DNA of 64,000 nucleotides from Massilia oculi (GTDB taxonomy: Bacteria > Pseudomonadota > Gammaproteobacteria > Burkholderiales > Burkholderiaceae_D): positions 4,898,001-4,962,000 of the forward strand of contig NZ_CP029343.1 in NCBI RefSeq assembly GCF_003143515.1, read 5' to 3'. Below, in pieces: positions 27,575 to 36,767 of this stretch. The number at the start of each line of letters is the position of its first letter. Within the stretch, counting starts at the first letter, position 1. The notes below the pieces were generated by a model. That model was not told the origin of the DNA. It searched no databases and worked only from the letters and a program-made list of their open reading frames with translations. Position numbers and translations under genes: made by a program.

Positions 27575-30181
27575 ATGAGCGACGACAGCACACAGCGGTG
27601 GAGCGCGCGCTACCTGGGCATCGCGCAGCGCTTCATCCCGGCCGCGCTGCAGCAGGATGTGACCCAGGCGGCGCGGAGCGCCAATCTGGTGAACGCGGCG
27701 GTGATGGCCGGCACCGCTGGGCCGCTGTACGCGCTCGCCTATTGGCTGCTGGGCCTGGAGACGGCCGCGGTCGAGATCGTGCTGTGCTGCGCGGTGATGC
27801 TGTCGGCGGCGCCGGTGCTGCGCCTGACCGGCAGCGTGGTGGCGGCGCGCGAAGTCTTCCTGTGCGCGCTGTTCTTCAATTTCAGTTGGCTCAGCTGGCA
27901 CCTGGGCGGCATCGTCTCGCCCACCGTCAGCTGGCTGGTCACGGGGCCGCTGGTCGCCATGTTCCTGGGCGGGAAGCGCTGCGCCGGCTTCTGGCTGGCC
28001 ATGAGCTGCGCCAGCGCCACCCTGATTTATTTGCTGGAGGCGAACGGCCTGGCCCGGCCGCCGGCCCCGCGAACCGACATGCCGCTGCTGCACCTGGTGT
28101 GCGATCTCGGCCTGTACGTCGTGGTGCTGGTCTTCGTGCTGCTGTTCGGTCTGACCAAGAACGACGGCTTTTCGCGCCTGCGCCGGGCGCTGGCCACGAT
28201 CAACGAGCTGGCGATCCGCGACGAGCTCACCGGCATCCATAACCGCCGCTTCCTGCTCGACCTGGTGGACAAGGAAAAGGAGCGCGCCGACCGCAATGGC
28301 GGCGAGTTCTGCCTGTGCCTGTTCGACATCGATTTCTTCAAGCGCATCAACGACACCTACGGCCACGCGGCCGGCGACACCGTGCTGCGCGCCTTCTCCC
28401 GCACGGTGCAGGACCAGCTGCGCGCGCTCGACGCCTTCGGGCGCTATGGCGGCGAAGAGTTCCTCCTGATGTTGCCCGAGACGCCGGCGGCGAGCGCGAT
28501 CGCGCTGGCCGAACGGGTGCGCGGCGCGGTCGAGGGCCTGCGCTGCCTTGATGGCGAACGCACGATCACCTTGACGGTGTCGGCCGGCGTGGCCGAGTAC
28601 CGGCTGGGCGAGAAGGTGGCGCAAACCATCGTGCGCGCCGACCAGGCCCTGTACCTGGCCAAGTCGGGCGGGCGCAACCGGGTGCTGTGCCATGGTGACG
28701 ATGGCCCGGCTGAAGTGGCAAGAGGCCTGGCCGCGCCGGTTACCGACGCCCGTGCGCCGCTGGACGGCGCCGACGGTTTCCAGCGCGACCAGCTGACGGG
28801 CTTGCTGAACCGGCGCCTGCTGCGCGACCGCCTGCGCCATGCGATGGACCGCGCGCGTCGCAACGGCCGCCTGGTGGCGCTGCTCCTGTTGAACATCAAC
28901 CGCTTCAAGGAAGTCAACGACGCCCTCGGCTACGAGGCCGGCGACGCGCTCCTGCACCAGGCCGGCGGCGCGATCCGGCGCTGCCTGCGCGACTGCGACA
29001 CGGTGGCGCGCTGGGGCGGCGACGAATTCGTGGCCTTGCTGGAAGACCTGGGCAGCCAGGCCGACGCCCTGCTGGTGGCCGACAAGATCCTCGACCGTCT
29101 CACGGCGCCGCTGGCGGTCGCCGGCCGCGATTGCTACGTGACCCTGGCGGTGGGAATCGCGCTGTATCCGGCGCCGGACTGCGACGCCGATGCGCTGCTC
29201 AAGCGCGCCGACACCGCGATGCGCAGCGCCAAGCGCTGGGGCCAGAACATCGTGCGCGTGTATGCCGGCAACGGCGGCGGCGGCGCAGGCGCGGACGCCG
29301 CCGCCTGCTCCTTGTCCCTGCCGCAGAGCGAACGCCTGGCCCTGAAGAACGGCTTGCGCGACGCCCTGGCCCAGGGCCAGCTGTTCATCGAATACCAGCC
29401 GCAGGTCGAGCTGCGCGAGCGGCGCGTGATCGGGGTCGAGGCGCTGCTGCGCTGGCAGCATCCGGTCTACGGCTTGATCGATCCGGGCCGCTTCATTCCC
29501 CTGGCCGAGGAGACCGGGATGATCGTCCCGATCGGCGAGTGGATGCTGCGCTGCGCCTGCCTGCAGAACCGCGCCTGGCGCGCCGCTGGCCTGCCGGAAA
29601 TAAAGACCGCGGTCAACCTGTCGGCGCGTCAGCTGCGCGAGCCGGGCCTGGCCGGGCGCATGCTGGCCATCGTGGCCGAGACCGGGATGCCGCCCGCCTG
29701 CCTCGACCTCGAAATCACCGAAGGCATCCTGATCGACGACCTGGCCGCCAATTGCACGGCATTGAGCCAGTTGCGGCAAGCCGGCGTGCTGGTCTCGATC
29801 GACGATTTCGGCACCGGCTATTCGAGCCTGAACTACCTGAGCGCGCTGCCGGTGGACATCCTCAAGATGGATGGCCTGTTCGTGCGCCGCCTGGGCGCCG
29901 CCAGCGGCCGCGCGCGCGCCTACGCCGTCGCCGACAGCATCGTGGCGATGGCGCATCGCCTCGGCCTTTCCGTGATCGCCGAGTCGGTCGAGACGCCGGA
30001 GCAACTGGGCGACCTGTGCGCGATGGGCGTCGATGCCGCCCAGGGCTATCTGTTCGACCGGCCGCTGGCGCCCGAGCTGGTGGCGGCGCTGCTGGCGCGC
30101 CAGCGGCGCGAGTGCGCCGCTGCCATGCTCGCGCCAACCCGTATTCTTGAATCCGTTGCTGGAGGACGCCGTGCAGAATGA
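27575..30181 (+). CDS. membrane GGDEF-GGDEF-EAL cyclic-di-GMP signalling protein
   Basis: An 868-residue protein with about six membrane helices (38-195), then GGDEF 1 (about 210-370), GGDEF 2 (about 400-565) and EAL (about 585-840). Domain 1 has FDIDFFKRIND and GGEEF at 292-296, with an RxxD inhibitory site at 283-286. Domain 2 has GGDEF at 481-485, but its metal-binding aspartates read LNINRFK, so it is probably a weak or dead cyclase. EAL is intact: EALLRW (622-627), LEITEG, DDFGTGYSSLNYL and AESVET. It could both make and break c-di-GMP. Its 3' end overlaps the next gene by 11 bases, so the two are translationally coupled. Confidence 0.92.
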   Translation: MSDDSTQRWSARYLGIAQRFIPAALQQDVTQAARSANLVNAAVMAGTAGPLYALAYWLLGLETAAVEIVLCCAVMLSAAPVLRLTGSVVAAREVFLCALFFNFSWLSWHLGGIVSPTVSWLVTGPLVAMFLGGKRCAGFWLAMSCASATLIYLLEANGLARPPAPRTDMPLLHLVCDLGLYVVVLVFVLLFGLTKNDGFSRLRRALATINELAIRDELTGIHNRRFLLDLVDKEKERADRNGGEFCLCLFDIDFFKRINDTYGHAAGDTVLRAFSRTVQDQLRALDAFGRYGGEEFLLMLPETPAASAIALAERVRGAVEGLRCLDGERTITLTVSAGVAEYRLGEKVAQTIVRADQALYLAKSGGRNRVLCHGDDGPAEVARGLAAPVTDARAPLDGADGFQRDQLTGLLNRRLLRDRLRHAMDRARRNGRLVALLLLNINRFKEVNDALGYEAGDALLHQAGGAIRRCLRDCDTVARWGGDEFVALLEDLGSQADALLVADKILDRLTAPLAVAGRDCYVTLAVGIALYPAPDCDADALLKRADTAMRSAKRWGQNIVRVYAGNGGGGAGADAAACSLSLPQSERLALKNGLRDALAQGQLFIEYQPQVELRERRVIGVEALLRWQHPVYGLIDPGRFIPLAEETGMIVPIGEWMLRCACLQNRAWRAAGLPEIKTAVNLSARQLREPGLAGRMLAIVAETGMPPACLDLEITEGILIDDLAANCTALSQLRQAGVLVSIDDFGTGYSSLNYLSALPVDILKMDGLFVRRLGAASGRARAYAVADSIVAMAHRLGLSVIAESVETPEQLGDLCAMGVDAAQGYLFDRPLAPELVAALLARQRRECAAAMLAPTRILESVAGGRRAE

Positions 30182-31544
30182 ATCGATTCCCTTCGACCCC
30201 GTGCGCGACCCGGCGGCCCTGGGCGCTTCCGGCGCCCTGGACGGCAACGTCGCCCACTTCTCCCAGCCGCGCGGGCCCGACCTGCTGCGGCGCGGCGGCG
30301 CGCTCGACGCCTGGGTGCTGCTCCGTGCCCGCCACGGCGTCTGGCCCTACGGCAGGGTGCTGGTCGGTGCGCCCGGTCCGCTGGCGCGCGTGGCCGACGA
30401 TGGCGCGCCGCCCGCGCGCGGCATCAACTTCGCATCCCAAGATTACCTGTCGCTGGCCGCCCATCCGGCGGTGCACGAGGCGGCGCAGCGCGCGCTGCAC
30501 GACGCCGGACCGCACAGCGCCGGCTCGGCCGTCTTGCTGGGCAACACCCGCCATTCGCAGGCGCTGGAAACGGCGCTCGGCGAGCTGCTGGGCCTGGACC
30601 AGCTGGTGCTGTTCCCGACCGGCTGGGCGGCGGCCTTCGGTGCGATCACGGCCCTGGTGCACTCGTTCGACCACGTGGTGATCGACGCCCAGGCCCACGC
30701 TTCGCTGCGCCAGGGCGCGGCCTGCGCCACCCGCAACGTGCTGGTGCACCGTCACCTCGACTGCGACCATGTGCGCGAGCTGCTGGCGCGGATCCGCGCG
30801 ATGGACGCGGCCAACGGCATCCTGGTGGTGACCGAGGGCCTGTTCAGCATGGACGCGGACAGCCCCGACCTGCCGTTGCTGCAGCACCTGTGCCGCGAAT
30901 ACGGCGCGACCCTGCTGGTGGACGTGGCGCACGACCTGGGCGCCCTCGGGCCGGGCGGCGGCGGGGTGGTGGCCAGCCAGCGCATGCAGGGACGGATCGA
31001 CATCGTGATGGGCAGCTTTTCCAAGACCTTCGCCACCAACGGCGGCTTCGTCGCCTGCGCCCAGCGATCGGCGCGGCGCCAGTTGCAGCTGTACGCCGGG
31101 CCGCACATGTTCTCGAACGCGCTGTCGCCGATGCAGGCGGCGGTGGCGTTGGAATGCCTGCGCATCGCCACATCGGGCGAGGGCGACGGGCTGCGCGCCG
31201 ACCTGCTGCGCAACGCGGTCGAGCTGCGCGCGCTGCTGGCCTGCTCGGGCCTGCATTGCCTGGGCGGCCCGTCGCCGATCGTGCCGGTATGGACCGGCCT
31301 CGAGTCGGCCGCGCGCGTCGCCGGCATGCTGCTGGCGCGCGATTCGGTATTCGTCAATCCGGTCGAGTTTCCCGGCGTGCCGCTCGGCGCGGCGCGGCTG
31401 CGGCTGCAACTGATGGCCCAGCACACGCCGGCCCAGCTGCGGCGCGGGGCCAGCCTGGTCGCCAACGCCTGCGGCCGCGCCGGCGCCGGCGCCTTTGCCG
31501 GCAAGTCGCCGCGCCAGGCCTACCGGGAGCGCTATCGTGGCTGA
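30171..31544 (+). CDS. alpha-oxoamine synthase-like PLP enzyme (AONS/KBL class II aminotransferase fold)
   Basis: A 457-residue, fold-type I PLP enzyme related to BioF, Kbl and serine palmitoyltransferase. ARGINFASQDYLSLAAHP, GPHSAGSAVLLGN, ALVHSFDHVVIDAQAHAS, LLVDVAHDLGALG and the PLP lysine in GSFSKTFATNGGF are all present. The start is GTG 30171 with GGAGG six bases upstream, inside the preceding gene. Such enzymes condense an acyl thioester with an amino acid, and are often followed by fatty-acyl-AMP ligase genes; here that partner at 31537 is destroyed, so the enzyme may have lost its acyl donor. Substrate unknown. Confidence 0.85.
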   Translation: MQNESIPFDPVRDPAALGASGALDGNVAHFSQPRGPDLLRRGGALDAWVLLRARHGVWPYGRVLVGAPGPLARVADDGAPPARGINFASQDYLSLAAHPAVHEAAQRALHDAGPHSAGSAVLLGNTRHSQALETALGELLGLDQLVLFPTGWAAAFGAITALVHSFDHVVIDAQAHASLRQGAACATRNVLVHRHLDCDHVRELLARIRAMDAANGILVVTEGLFSMDADSPDLPLLQHLCREYGATLLVDVAHDLGALGPGGGGVVASQRMQGRIDIVMGSFSKTFATNGGFVACAQRSARRQLQLYAGPHMFSNALSPMQAAVALECLRIATSGEGDGLRADLLRNAVELRALLACSGLHCLGGPSPIVPVWTGLESAARVAGMLLARDSVFVNPVEFPGVPLGAARLRLQLMAQHTPAQLRRGASLVANACGRAGAGAFAGKSPRQAYRERYRG

Positions 31545-31895
31545 GACCGAGCCACTGCAGGCGGCCTTCGTCCTGCGCCAGCTGTAGCGCCACGCGCGCG
31601 CCGCGCCCGAGCGCATCGCCTTCACCTTCCTGCGCGAGGACGGACGCGAGGAATCCCTCAGCAATGGCGCGAGGCCGCGCCCGGCCTGGCCTTCGTGATG
31701 GACGGCGGGCGTACGCGCCTGCTGTGCACCGATGGGCTGCCAGGGGCGCCGGCGCCGCTACCGATGCGGTTGCCAACGCCTGCGCCAGATGCGCTGGCCT
31801 TCATCCAGTGCACCTCCGGCTCCACCATGGCGCCGCGCGGGTGGGGCGGCGGCGGGCGGTTTACCGATGCAGCCGCGCGCAGGGCGACGGGGTAA
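31537..31895 (+). pseudogene. degraded fatty-acyl-AMP ligase
   Basis: GTG at 31537 opens MAETEPLQAAFVLRQL, then an in-frame TAG, then RHARAAPERIAFTFLRE, which is the typical N-terminus of fatty-acyl-AMP ligases. After about 40 codons the sequence jumps, in another frame, to WREAAPGLAFV and then ALAFIQCTSGSTMAPRG, the AMP-binding P-loop motif (normally YTSGSTGAPKG). It ends at a stop at 31893-31895, so the last 400 or so residues are gone. It overlaps the end of the PLP enzyme gene by 8 bases. One nonsense codon, one internal deletion with frame change and a 3' truncation make it a clear pseudogene. Confidence 0.8.
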
Positions 31896-31926
31896 AATAC
31901 GCTCTTTTACCTGATTGCTTTCTGCC

Positions 31927-33318
31927 ATGACCGTTCGCACCCGATTCGCTCCCAGCCCGACCGGCTACCTCCACCTGGGCGGCGCGCGCACCGCGCTGTA
32001 CTCCTGGGCCTATGCCCGCCACTTCGGCGGCACCTTCGTCCTGCGCATCGAGGACACCGACCTCGAACGTTCGACGCCGGAAGCGGTGCAGGCGATCCTG
32101 GACGGCATGAAGTGGCTGGGCCTGGAGCACGACGAAGGCCCGTTCTACCAGATGCAGCGCATGGACCGCTATCGCGAGGTGGTCAAGGGCATGCTGGACG
32201 CCGGCACCGCCTATCTGTGCTACTGCTCGCCGGAAGAAGTCGAGGCGATGCGCGAGCGCATGCGCGCGGCCGGCGAAAAGCCGCGCTACGACGGCACCTG
32301 GCGGCCGGAACCGGGCAAGACCCTCCCAGGCGTGCCGGAAGGCGTCAAGCCGGTGGTGCGCTTCAAGAACCCGCTGGACGGCGAAGTGACCTGGCATGAT
32401 GTGGTCAAGGGCCCGATCACGATCGGCAACAAGGAGCTGGACGACCTGGTCATCGCGCGTCCGGACGGCACCCCGACCTATAACTTCTGCGTCGCGGTCG
32501 ACGACTGGGACATGAAGATTACCCACGTGCTGCGCGGCGACGACCACGTGAACAATACCCCGCGCCAGATCAACATCCTGCGCGCGCTCGGCGCCGAGCT
32601 GCCGCAGTATGGCCACCTGCCGATGATCCTGGGCGCCGACGGCCAGAAGCTGTCCAAGCGCCACGGCGCGGTGAGCGTGATGGACTACCCGGAGCAGGGC
32701 TATCTGCCGGAAGCGATGCTGAACTACCTGGCGCGCCTGGGCTGGAGCCACGGCGACGACGAGATCTTCTCGATGCAGCAGTTCACCGAGTGGTTCAACC
32801 TGGAGCACCTGACCGCATCGGCGGCCCAGTTCAACCACGAAAAGCTGGGCTGGCTGAACAACCACTATATCAAGCAGACCGACAACGAGCGCCTGGCGCA
32901 GCTGGCGCTGCCGAAGCTGGAGCGCGACGGCGCGCGCTTCGATGGCGCCCCGGCGCTGCCGACCGTGCTGGGCCTGATGAAGGAGCGCGCCAACACGATC
33001 AACGAGCTGGCCGATGCGGCGATGCTGTTCTACCGCGATCCGCAGCCGGATCCGGAACTGCTGGCCCTGCACCTGACCGACGCCGTGCGCGCCGCGCTGG
33101 GCACCTTCGCCGAGCGCTCTGCCACCGTGGAGTGGAACAAGGCGGCGCTGGCCGCCATGCTGAAGGAAGTGCTGGCCGCCCACAGCCTCAAGATGCCGCA
33201 ACTGGCCATGCCGCTGCGCCTGCTGTTGACGGGCCAGCTGCAGACGCCGGCGATCGATGCGGTGCTGGAACTGTTCGGGCGCGACGTCGTGCTGGCGCGC
33301 GTGCAGAAGGGGCTGTAA
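31927..33318 (+). CDS. gltX: glutamyl-tRNA synthetase
   Basis: Charges tRNA-Glu. The 463-residue product begins [20 protein letters not shown], containing the HIGH-type motif (HLGG), then [13 protein letters not shown] and the KMSKS-type [10 protein letters not shown]. Length is standard. TAAAAT near 31893 resembles a -10 element, so it likely has its own promoter beside the acyl-AMP ligase remnant. Four tRNA-Glu genes lie just downstream, the enzyme's own substrate. Confidence 0.97.
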   Translation: MTVRTRFAPSPTGYLHLGGARTALYSWAYARHFGGTFVLRIEDTDLERSTPEAVQAILDGMKWLGLEHDEGPFYQMQRMDRYREVVKGMLDAGTAYLCYCSPEEVEAMRERMRAAGEKPRYDGTWRPEPGKTLPGVPEGVKPVVRFKNPLDGEVTWHDVVKGPITIGNKELDDLVIARPDGTPTYNFCVAVDDWDMKITHVLRGDDHVNNTPRQINILRALGAELPQYGHLPMILGADGQKLSKRHGAVSVMDYPEQGYLPEAMLNYLARLGWSHGDDEIFSMQQFTEWFNLEHLTASAAQFNHEKLGWLNNHYIKQTDNERLAQLALPKLERDGARFDGAPALPTVLGLMKERANTINELADAAMLFYRDPQPDPELLALHLTDAVRAALGTFAERSATVEWNKAALAAMLKEVLAAHSLKMPQLAMPLRLLLTGQLQTPAIDAVLELFGRDVVLARVQKGL

Positions 33319-33339
33319 GAAGGGAAGTAACAAGGCCTG

Positions 33340-33364
33340 GCGTGGACGGCTGCGCCGTCCACGC
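33340..33364 (+). terminator. GC-rich hairpin after gltX
   Basis: GCGTGGACGGC-TGC-GCCGTCCACGC is a perfect 11-base stem 22 bases past the gltX stop. There is no T run. Probable terminator or 3'-end stabiliser; the rest of the gap to the tRNA genes is non-coding. Confidence 0.5.
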
Positions 33365-33498
33365 GGTGATGGTTGGCAGCAGGATCATCCGGCTCGTTAG
33401 CGGCGCCGATGACGATCACCGCGTCGGCGGAAAGCCCCGCCGACCTGCCGCAAGAAAAGACTGCGAATGGCGCTGACCACAAACGCGAAAAACGGACG

Positions 33499-33527
33499 TT
33501 GCGAAATGCAAGGTCGTCCTATATAAT
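33499..33527 (+). promoter_or_regulatory. promoter of the tRNA array
   Basis: TTGCGA (33499-33504) and TATAAT (33522-33527) are exactly 17 bases apart and are followed by a GC-rich discriminator (GCTCGC), typical of stringently controlled stable-RNA promoters. It lies 19 bases upstream of the first tRNA-Ala. Confidence 0.75.
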
Positions 33528-33546
33528 GCTCGCACTTCAGCGCTGC

Positions 33547-33622
<76 letters not shown>

Positions 33623-33677
33623 ACTCTGAAGTGGCTTAAGGTAGTAGAGCAGTAAAAGCAGTAAGCGGTTGTTCCCG

Positions 33678-33753
33678 GTCCCTATCGTCTAGAGGCCTAG
33701 GACATCACCCTTTCACGGTGAGTACCGGGGTTCGAATCCCCGTGGGGACGCCA
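33678..33753 (+). tRNA. tRNA-Glu (TTC)
   Basis: 76 bases, anticodon stem TCACC/GGTGA around CTTTCAC (anticodon TTC), T-arm GGGGTTCGAATCCCC and encoded CCA. The acceptor stem has U6-G67, a wobble pair, shared with copy two only. Confidence 0.97.
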
Positions 33754-33840
33754 GGTAACTGGCAAGAATGACCGGACGAAGGCAGCGCAAGCGGCACTAG
33801 TCGAAGCAGTAACAGTGTAGTAAAATGTTGTTTTCTCGTA

Positions 33841-33916
<76 letters not shown>

Positions 33917-33956
33917 CGATGGAAAACAGCAGTAGGCAGTATCGGAAGTTACTAGG

Positions 33957-34032
33957 GTCCCTATCGTCTAGAGGCCTAGGACATCACCCTTTCACGGTGA
34001 GTACCGGGGTTCGAATCCCCGTGGGGACGCCA
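33957..34032 (+). tRNA. tRNA-Glu (TTC), second copy
   Basis: 76 bases, same as the first tRNA-Glu, with the U6-G67 acceptor wobble and encoded CCA. Confidence 0.97.
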
Positions 34033-34107
34033 AGAATTTGGCAGTGCGCCGCGCCAGCGGCGGCGCATGGCAAGGTAGTCGGTAGTTTAAGTTTTGTGCA
34101 GTTTTAG

Positions 34108-34183
34108 GTCCCCATCGTCTAGAGGCCTAGGACATCACCCTTTCACGGTGAGTACCGGGGTTCGAATCCCCGTGGGGACGCCA
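34108..34183 (+). tRNA. tRNA-Glu (TTC), third copy
   Basis: 76 bases; differs from copies one and two by C at position 6 (C6-G67 pair). Followed at once by an intrinsic terminator. Confidence 0.97.
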
Positions 34184-34188
34184 GCTTA

Positions 34189-34238
34189 AAACCGGAGTAG
34201 ACCAACGCGCATGCGCGGAGAGGTGCTCCGGTTTTTCT
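34189..34238 (+). terminator. intrinsic terminator inside the tRNA array
   Basis: AAACCGGAG pairs with CTCCGGTTT and the stem runs into TTTTTCT. It lies between the third and fourth tRNA-Glu, so the fourth copy may depend on read-through or its own promoter. Confidence 0.75.
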
Positions 34239-34304
34239 ATTGTGTTGGCAGTTGCGCGCCTGTACGGGCGAAGCGGTAGTAGAGTAGCAGCAGTACAGTT
34301 TTAG

Positions 34305-34380
34305 GTCCCCATCGTCTAGAGGCCTAGGACATCACCCTTTCACGGTGAGTACCGGGGTTCGAATCCCCGTGGGGACGCCA
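34305..34380 (+). tRNA. tRNA-Glu (TTC), fourth copy
   Basis: 76 bases, same as the third copy, with encoded CCA; last gene of the array. Confidence 0.97.
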
Positions 34381-34390
34381 TACAAGGTAA

Positions 34391-34428
34391 GCCGGAGCCG
34401 GCCGCGAGAGCGGGGCTCCGGTTTTTCT
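34391..34428 (+). terminator. intrinsic terminator closing the tRNA array
   Basis: CCGGAGCC (34392-34399) pairs with GGCTCCGG (34414-34421), followed by TTTTTCTTTTT. Its loop and tail resemble the terminator after the third tRNA-Glu, which points to duplication of the tRNA plus terminator unit. Confidence 0.8.
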
Positions 34429-34484
34429 TTTTGCGCCGTCTTTTTTGCTCCAGCACCCTGACGGCTGCCATCTTCTGAACGGCG

Positions 34485-36377
34485 TCACCATCCCGACGGC
34501 CGCAAGCCCGCGAATGGGTATTGCATCGTTCCGACCTGGCCGCCGCCGCCCGCCGGTCCCATGCCCAGGCGGGCGCCGTCGCCTGGTGACGTCGCAAACA
34601 TCCCGGCGGGAATGCCGACACTGGCGGCCGCACCTTGCCATGCCATGCTGGACTGCGCCATGGTCAGGCCCAGCGCCACCAGGGCGTCCGGCAAGCCATA
34701 GCCGATCCGGTTCGCATCGCCCAGCGTGACGGGGCGCGCGCTCATCCGCAATACTTGGAACAGGCGCTCGACCCGCTCCGGCGAACGCGGCAGCGACATG
34801 GACTGGAATTCGGGACGGTGCGCCAGCACCAGGGCGGCAAGCCCGGTGACGTGGGGCGCCGCCATCGAGGTGCCGTCCCAGGCTGCGAAGTTATTGGGAG
34901 GAACGGACGACACCACGGCCACGCCCGGGGCGCAGACATCGATCTGCGGTCCGAAGCAGCTGAACCTGGCCGTAAAGTAACCCTGCATGTCGCCATCCGG
35001 GCCGATGGTTTCGGCATGGTAGCTATCGGGCGGGAACTCGCCGATCTTGCCGATCGCCGCCACCGCGAGCACGTGGGGCGACGACGCCGGATACTGGACG
35101 GCCGCGGCCGAGTTGCCGGCCGCGGCGATGCAGGCGACGCCGGCCTGCTTGGCGCGCACGATCTGCCATTCCAGCGCTTCGGACGGCGAGCCGCCGCCCA
35201 GGCTCAGGTTGACGACGTCGATACCCTGTTCGATGCAGTATTCCAGGGCGTCGATCAACTGGCTCACCTGGCCGCCAGGAAACAGCTTGCAGATGTGGAT
35301 CTCGGCCTCGGGCGCGAAGCCCCGTATGCCCCAGGCCGGATCGGCGGCGGCGATCACGCCGGCGCAGTGCGAGCCATGCCCGAGCGTATCGACGTTCCAG
35401 GTGGAGCGGTTGATTGTCTTGTTGACGACGTCGAAGCCGGCATGGATCTGGTTGAGGTTGCCATGCGTGGTGGCGGCGCCGGAATCGATGACGGCGATCT
35501 TGATGCCGCGGCCGCGGAATTGCTGGGGCACCTGGTCGAGGCGCATGGCGCGCGCGCCCCAGCCCATGGCGCTCTGCTGCGGCATTCCCCGCAGGGCAGG
35601 CCAGTCGGCCAGCGGACGCAGCATGACGAGGTTCGGTTCGTCCACGCTCAGGTCGGGATCGCGCTGGTAGAGGCTCCAGTAATCGGTGCGCGGCTTGACG
35701 TACAGGCCGCTGATCGTGTGCGCGTCCTCTCCATACAGGCGCAGGCGGGCGACTCCGTCCGCGCCGGTAACCGCCGAGCTCGGCAGCGCACCGCCGAACA
35801 GCGAGACCTCGACGTCAGGCAGCGGCGCGCCGTCCTTGCCGACCACGACGAGCAGCAGTTCGGCCTGCGGTCCGTGGTAGGGCGTCAGCGAACTGACGAG
35901 GTCGGGGCGGCGCAGCATGGGATCGAGCAGCTCCAGGTGCTGGTCGCGCTCGACCAAGAGCTGCCCCTGGCCTCGCTGCAGCAGTTCGCGGGCTTTCTGG
36001 TCGGTCATGCGCGCCACCACCACGCCATCGGCCGGCTCGCCCATGGCGGCCGGGCCGAAGCCGGCCGGCGCCATGCCCCCGCGGGTGGCGATGGTATCGA
36101 CCACGTCGATGTCGGGCAGCGTACGCAGGGCCTGCTGGACGGCCGATAGCCCCAGCGGCGCGACCCAGCTGCTGGCGCCGAAGGCGCCGGTGAGGGTCGC
36201 GCGCGGGGCGACCAGGTATTTTTTCTTGCGTTCGGCGACCGGACGGCCGCGTGCGATGGCCGTGGCGCCATTGATGGCGCCTGCCGCGGTTGCGGTGCGC
36301 TTGGCTCCTGCGCCGTCAGGAGTCGGGTTGGGCGTCTCCTGGGCTTCGCCGGCGGAGCCTTTCGTATGTTTTGGCAT
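34485..36377 (-). CDS. S8 family (subtilisin-like) serine peptidase without signal peptide
   Basis: A 630-residue subtilase. The catalytic triad is Asp298 (IAVIDSGA), His334 (LGHGSHCAG) and Ser504 (GTSMAAPH); oxyanion Asn422 lies in AAAGNSA. The N-terminus is charged and disordered (1-50). Residues about 52-155 look like an own I9-type prodomain (KKYLVAPR, then RTLPDIDVVDTI). Residues about 168-225 look like a small carboxypeptidase-regulatory (Ig-like) domain. The C-terminal 60 residues are Gly/Met-rich. No signal or membrane segment is seen, so it is cytosolic or leaves by a special route. It lies 24 bases downstream of the I9-like gene in a three-gene minus-strand module. Confidence 0.9.
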   Translation of the reverse strand: MPKHTKGSAGEAQETPNPTPDGAGAKRTATAAGAINGATAIARGRPVAERKKKYLVAPRATLTGAFGASSWVAPLGLSAVQQALRTLPDIDVVDTIATRGGMAPAGFGPAAMGEPADGVVVARMTDQKARELLQRGQGQLLVERDQHLELLDPMLRRPDLVSSLTPYHGPQAELLLVVVGKDGAPLPDVEVSLFGGALPSSAVTGADGVARLRLYGEDAHTISGLYVKPRTDYWSLYQRDPDLSVDEPNLVMLRPLADWPALRGMPQQSAMGWGARAMRLDQVPQQFRGRGIKIAVIDSGAATTHGNLNQIHAGFDVVNKTINRSTWNVDTLGHGSHCAGVIAAADPAWGIRGFAPEAEIHICKLFPGGQVSQLIDALEYCIEQGIDVVNLSLGGGSPSEALEWQIVRAKQAGVACIAAAGNSAAAVQYPASSPHVLAVAAIGKIGEFPPDSYHAETIGPDGDMQGYFTARFSCFGPQIDVCAPGVAVVSSVPPNNFAAWDGTSMAAPHVTGLAALVLAHRPEFQSMSLPRSPERVERLFQVLRMSARPVTLGDANRIGYGLPDALVALGLTMAQSSMAWQGAAASVGIPAGMFATSPGDGARLGMGPAGGGGQVGTMQYPFAGLRPSGW

Positions 36378-36401
36378 GGGATGTCCTTTGCCCGGGGCCG
36401 C

Positions 36402-36656
36402 TCAGTCGGAAAGCGAGAGCGGCTGGTCCGGTTCAATCGCTAACTGGTGAAGAGTCTGTTGCCGCAGCCGCTCGGCGGTCGGGGCGTCGGTCTCGACGAC
36501 GGCCGTGTGCGGCGGCCCGGAAGAGGGGCCGATAATGTCGACCAATTGCACGCCTGGTTCAGTGCCCAGGGTCGCGAGAAACTTGGCAAGTGCGTTGTCA
36601 TCGTTGGCGGCGCGCACGATGTAGCGGCCGAGCGTGGGAGGCAGGGATGCCGGCAT
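36402..36656 (-). CDS. stand-alone peptidase inhibitor I9-like small protein
   Basis: An 84-residue protein: GRYIVRAANDD (first strand), NALAKFLATLG (helix), VQLVDIIGPSS, HTAVVETDAPTAERLRQQ (strand and helix) and LAIEPDQPLSL. The order and the IEPD near the C-terminus fit the I9 propeptide/inhibitor fold of subtilases. It has no signal peptide. As it sits next to a subtilase that appears to have its own prodomain, it may be an inhibitor or chaperone acting in trans. Similarity is judged by eye. Confidence 0.65.
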   Translation of the reverse strand: MPASLPPTLGRYIVRAANDDNALAKFLATLGTEPGVQLVDIIGPSSGPPHTAVVETDAPTAERLRQQTLHQLAIEPDQPLSLSD

Positions 36657-36736
36657 GGCGAGGCTCCTGAGCGCCGGCCTGCCGCTGGCGGATGTCCGCC
36701 GCCGGCCGGCGCAAGATCGTTAGGCAATAGGCGTCA

Positions 36737-36761
36737 CGCTGAGCGTATCAAGCGCTCAGCG
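36737..36761 (-). terminator. hairpin after the Q-rich gene
   Basis: CGCTGAGCG-TATCAAG-CGCTCAGCG is a perfect 9-base stem beginning 7 bases past the stop of the Q-rich gene on the minus strand. With no T run, it may act as partial terminator or 3' cap to lower expression of the two genes behind it. Confidence 0.4.
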
Positions 36762-36767
36762 GCCGGT

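Noticed and set aside
27560..30247. 895-residue minus-strand open frame opposite the GGDEF-EAL gene
   Set aside because: Shadow frame; composition is typical of antisense reading of GC-rich genes and no motif is seen.
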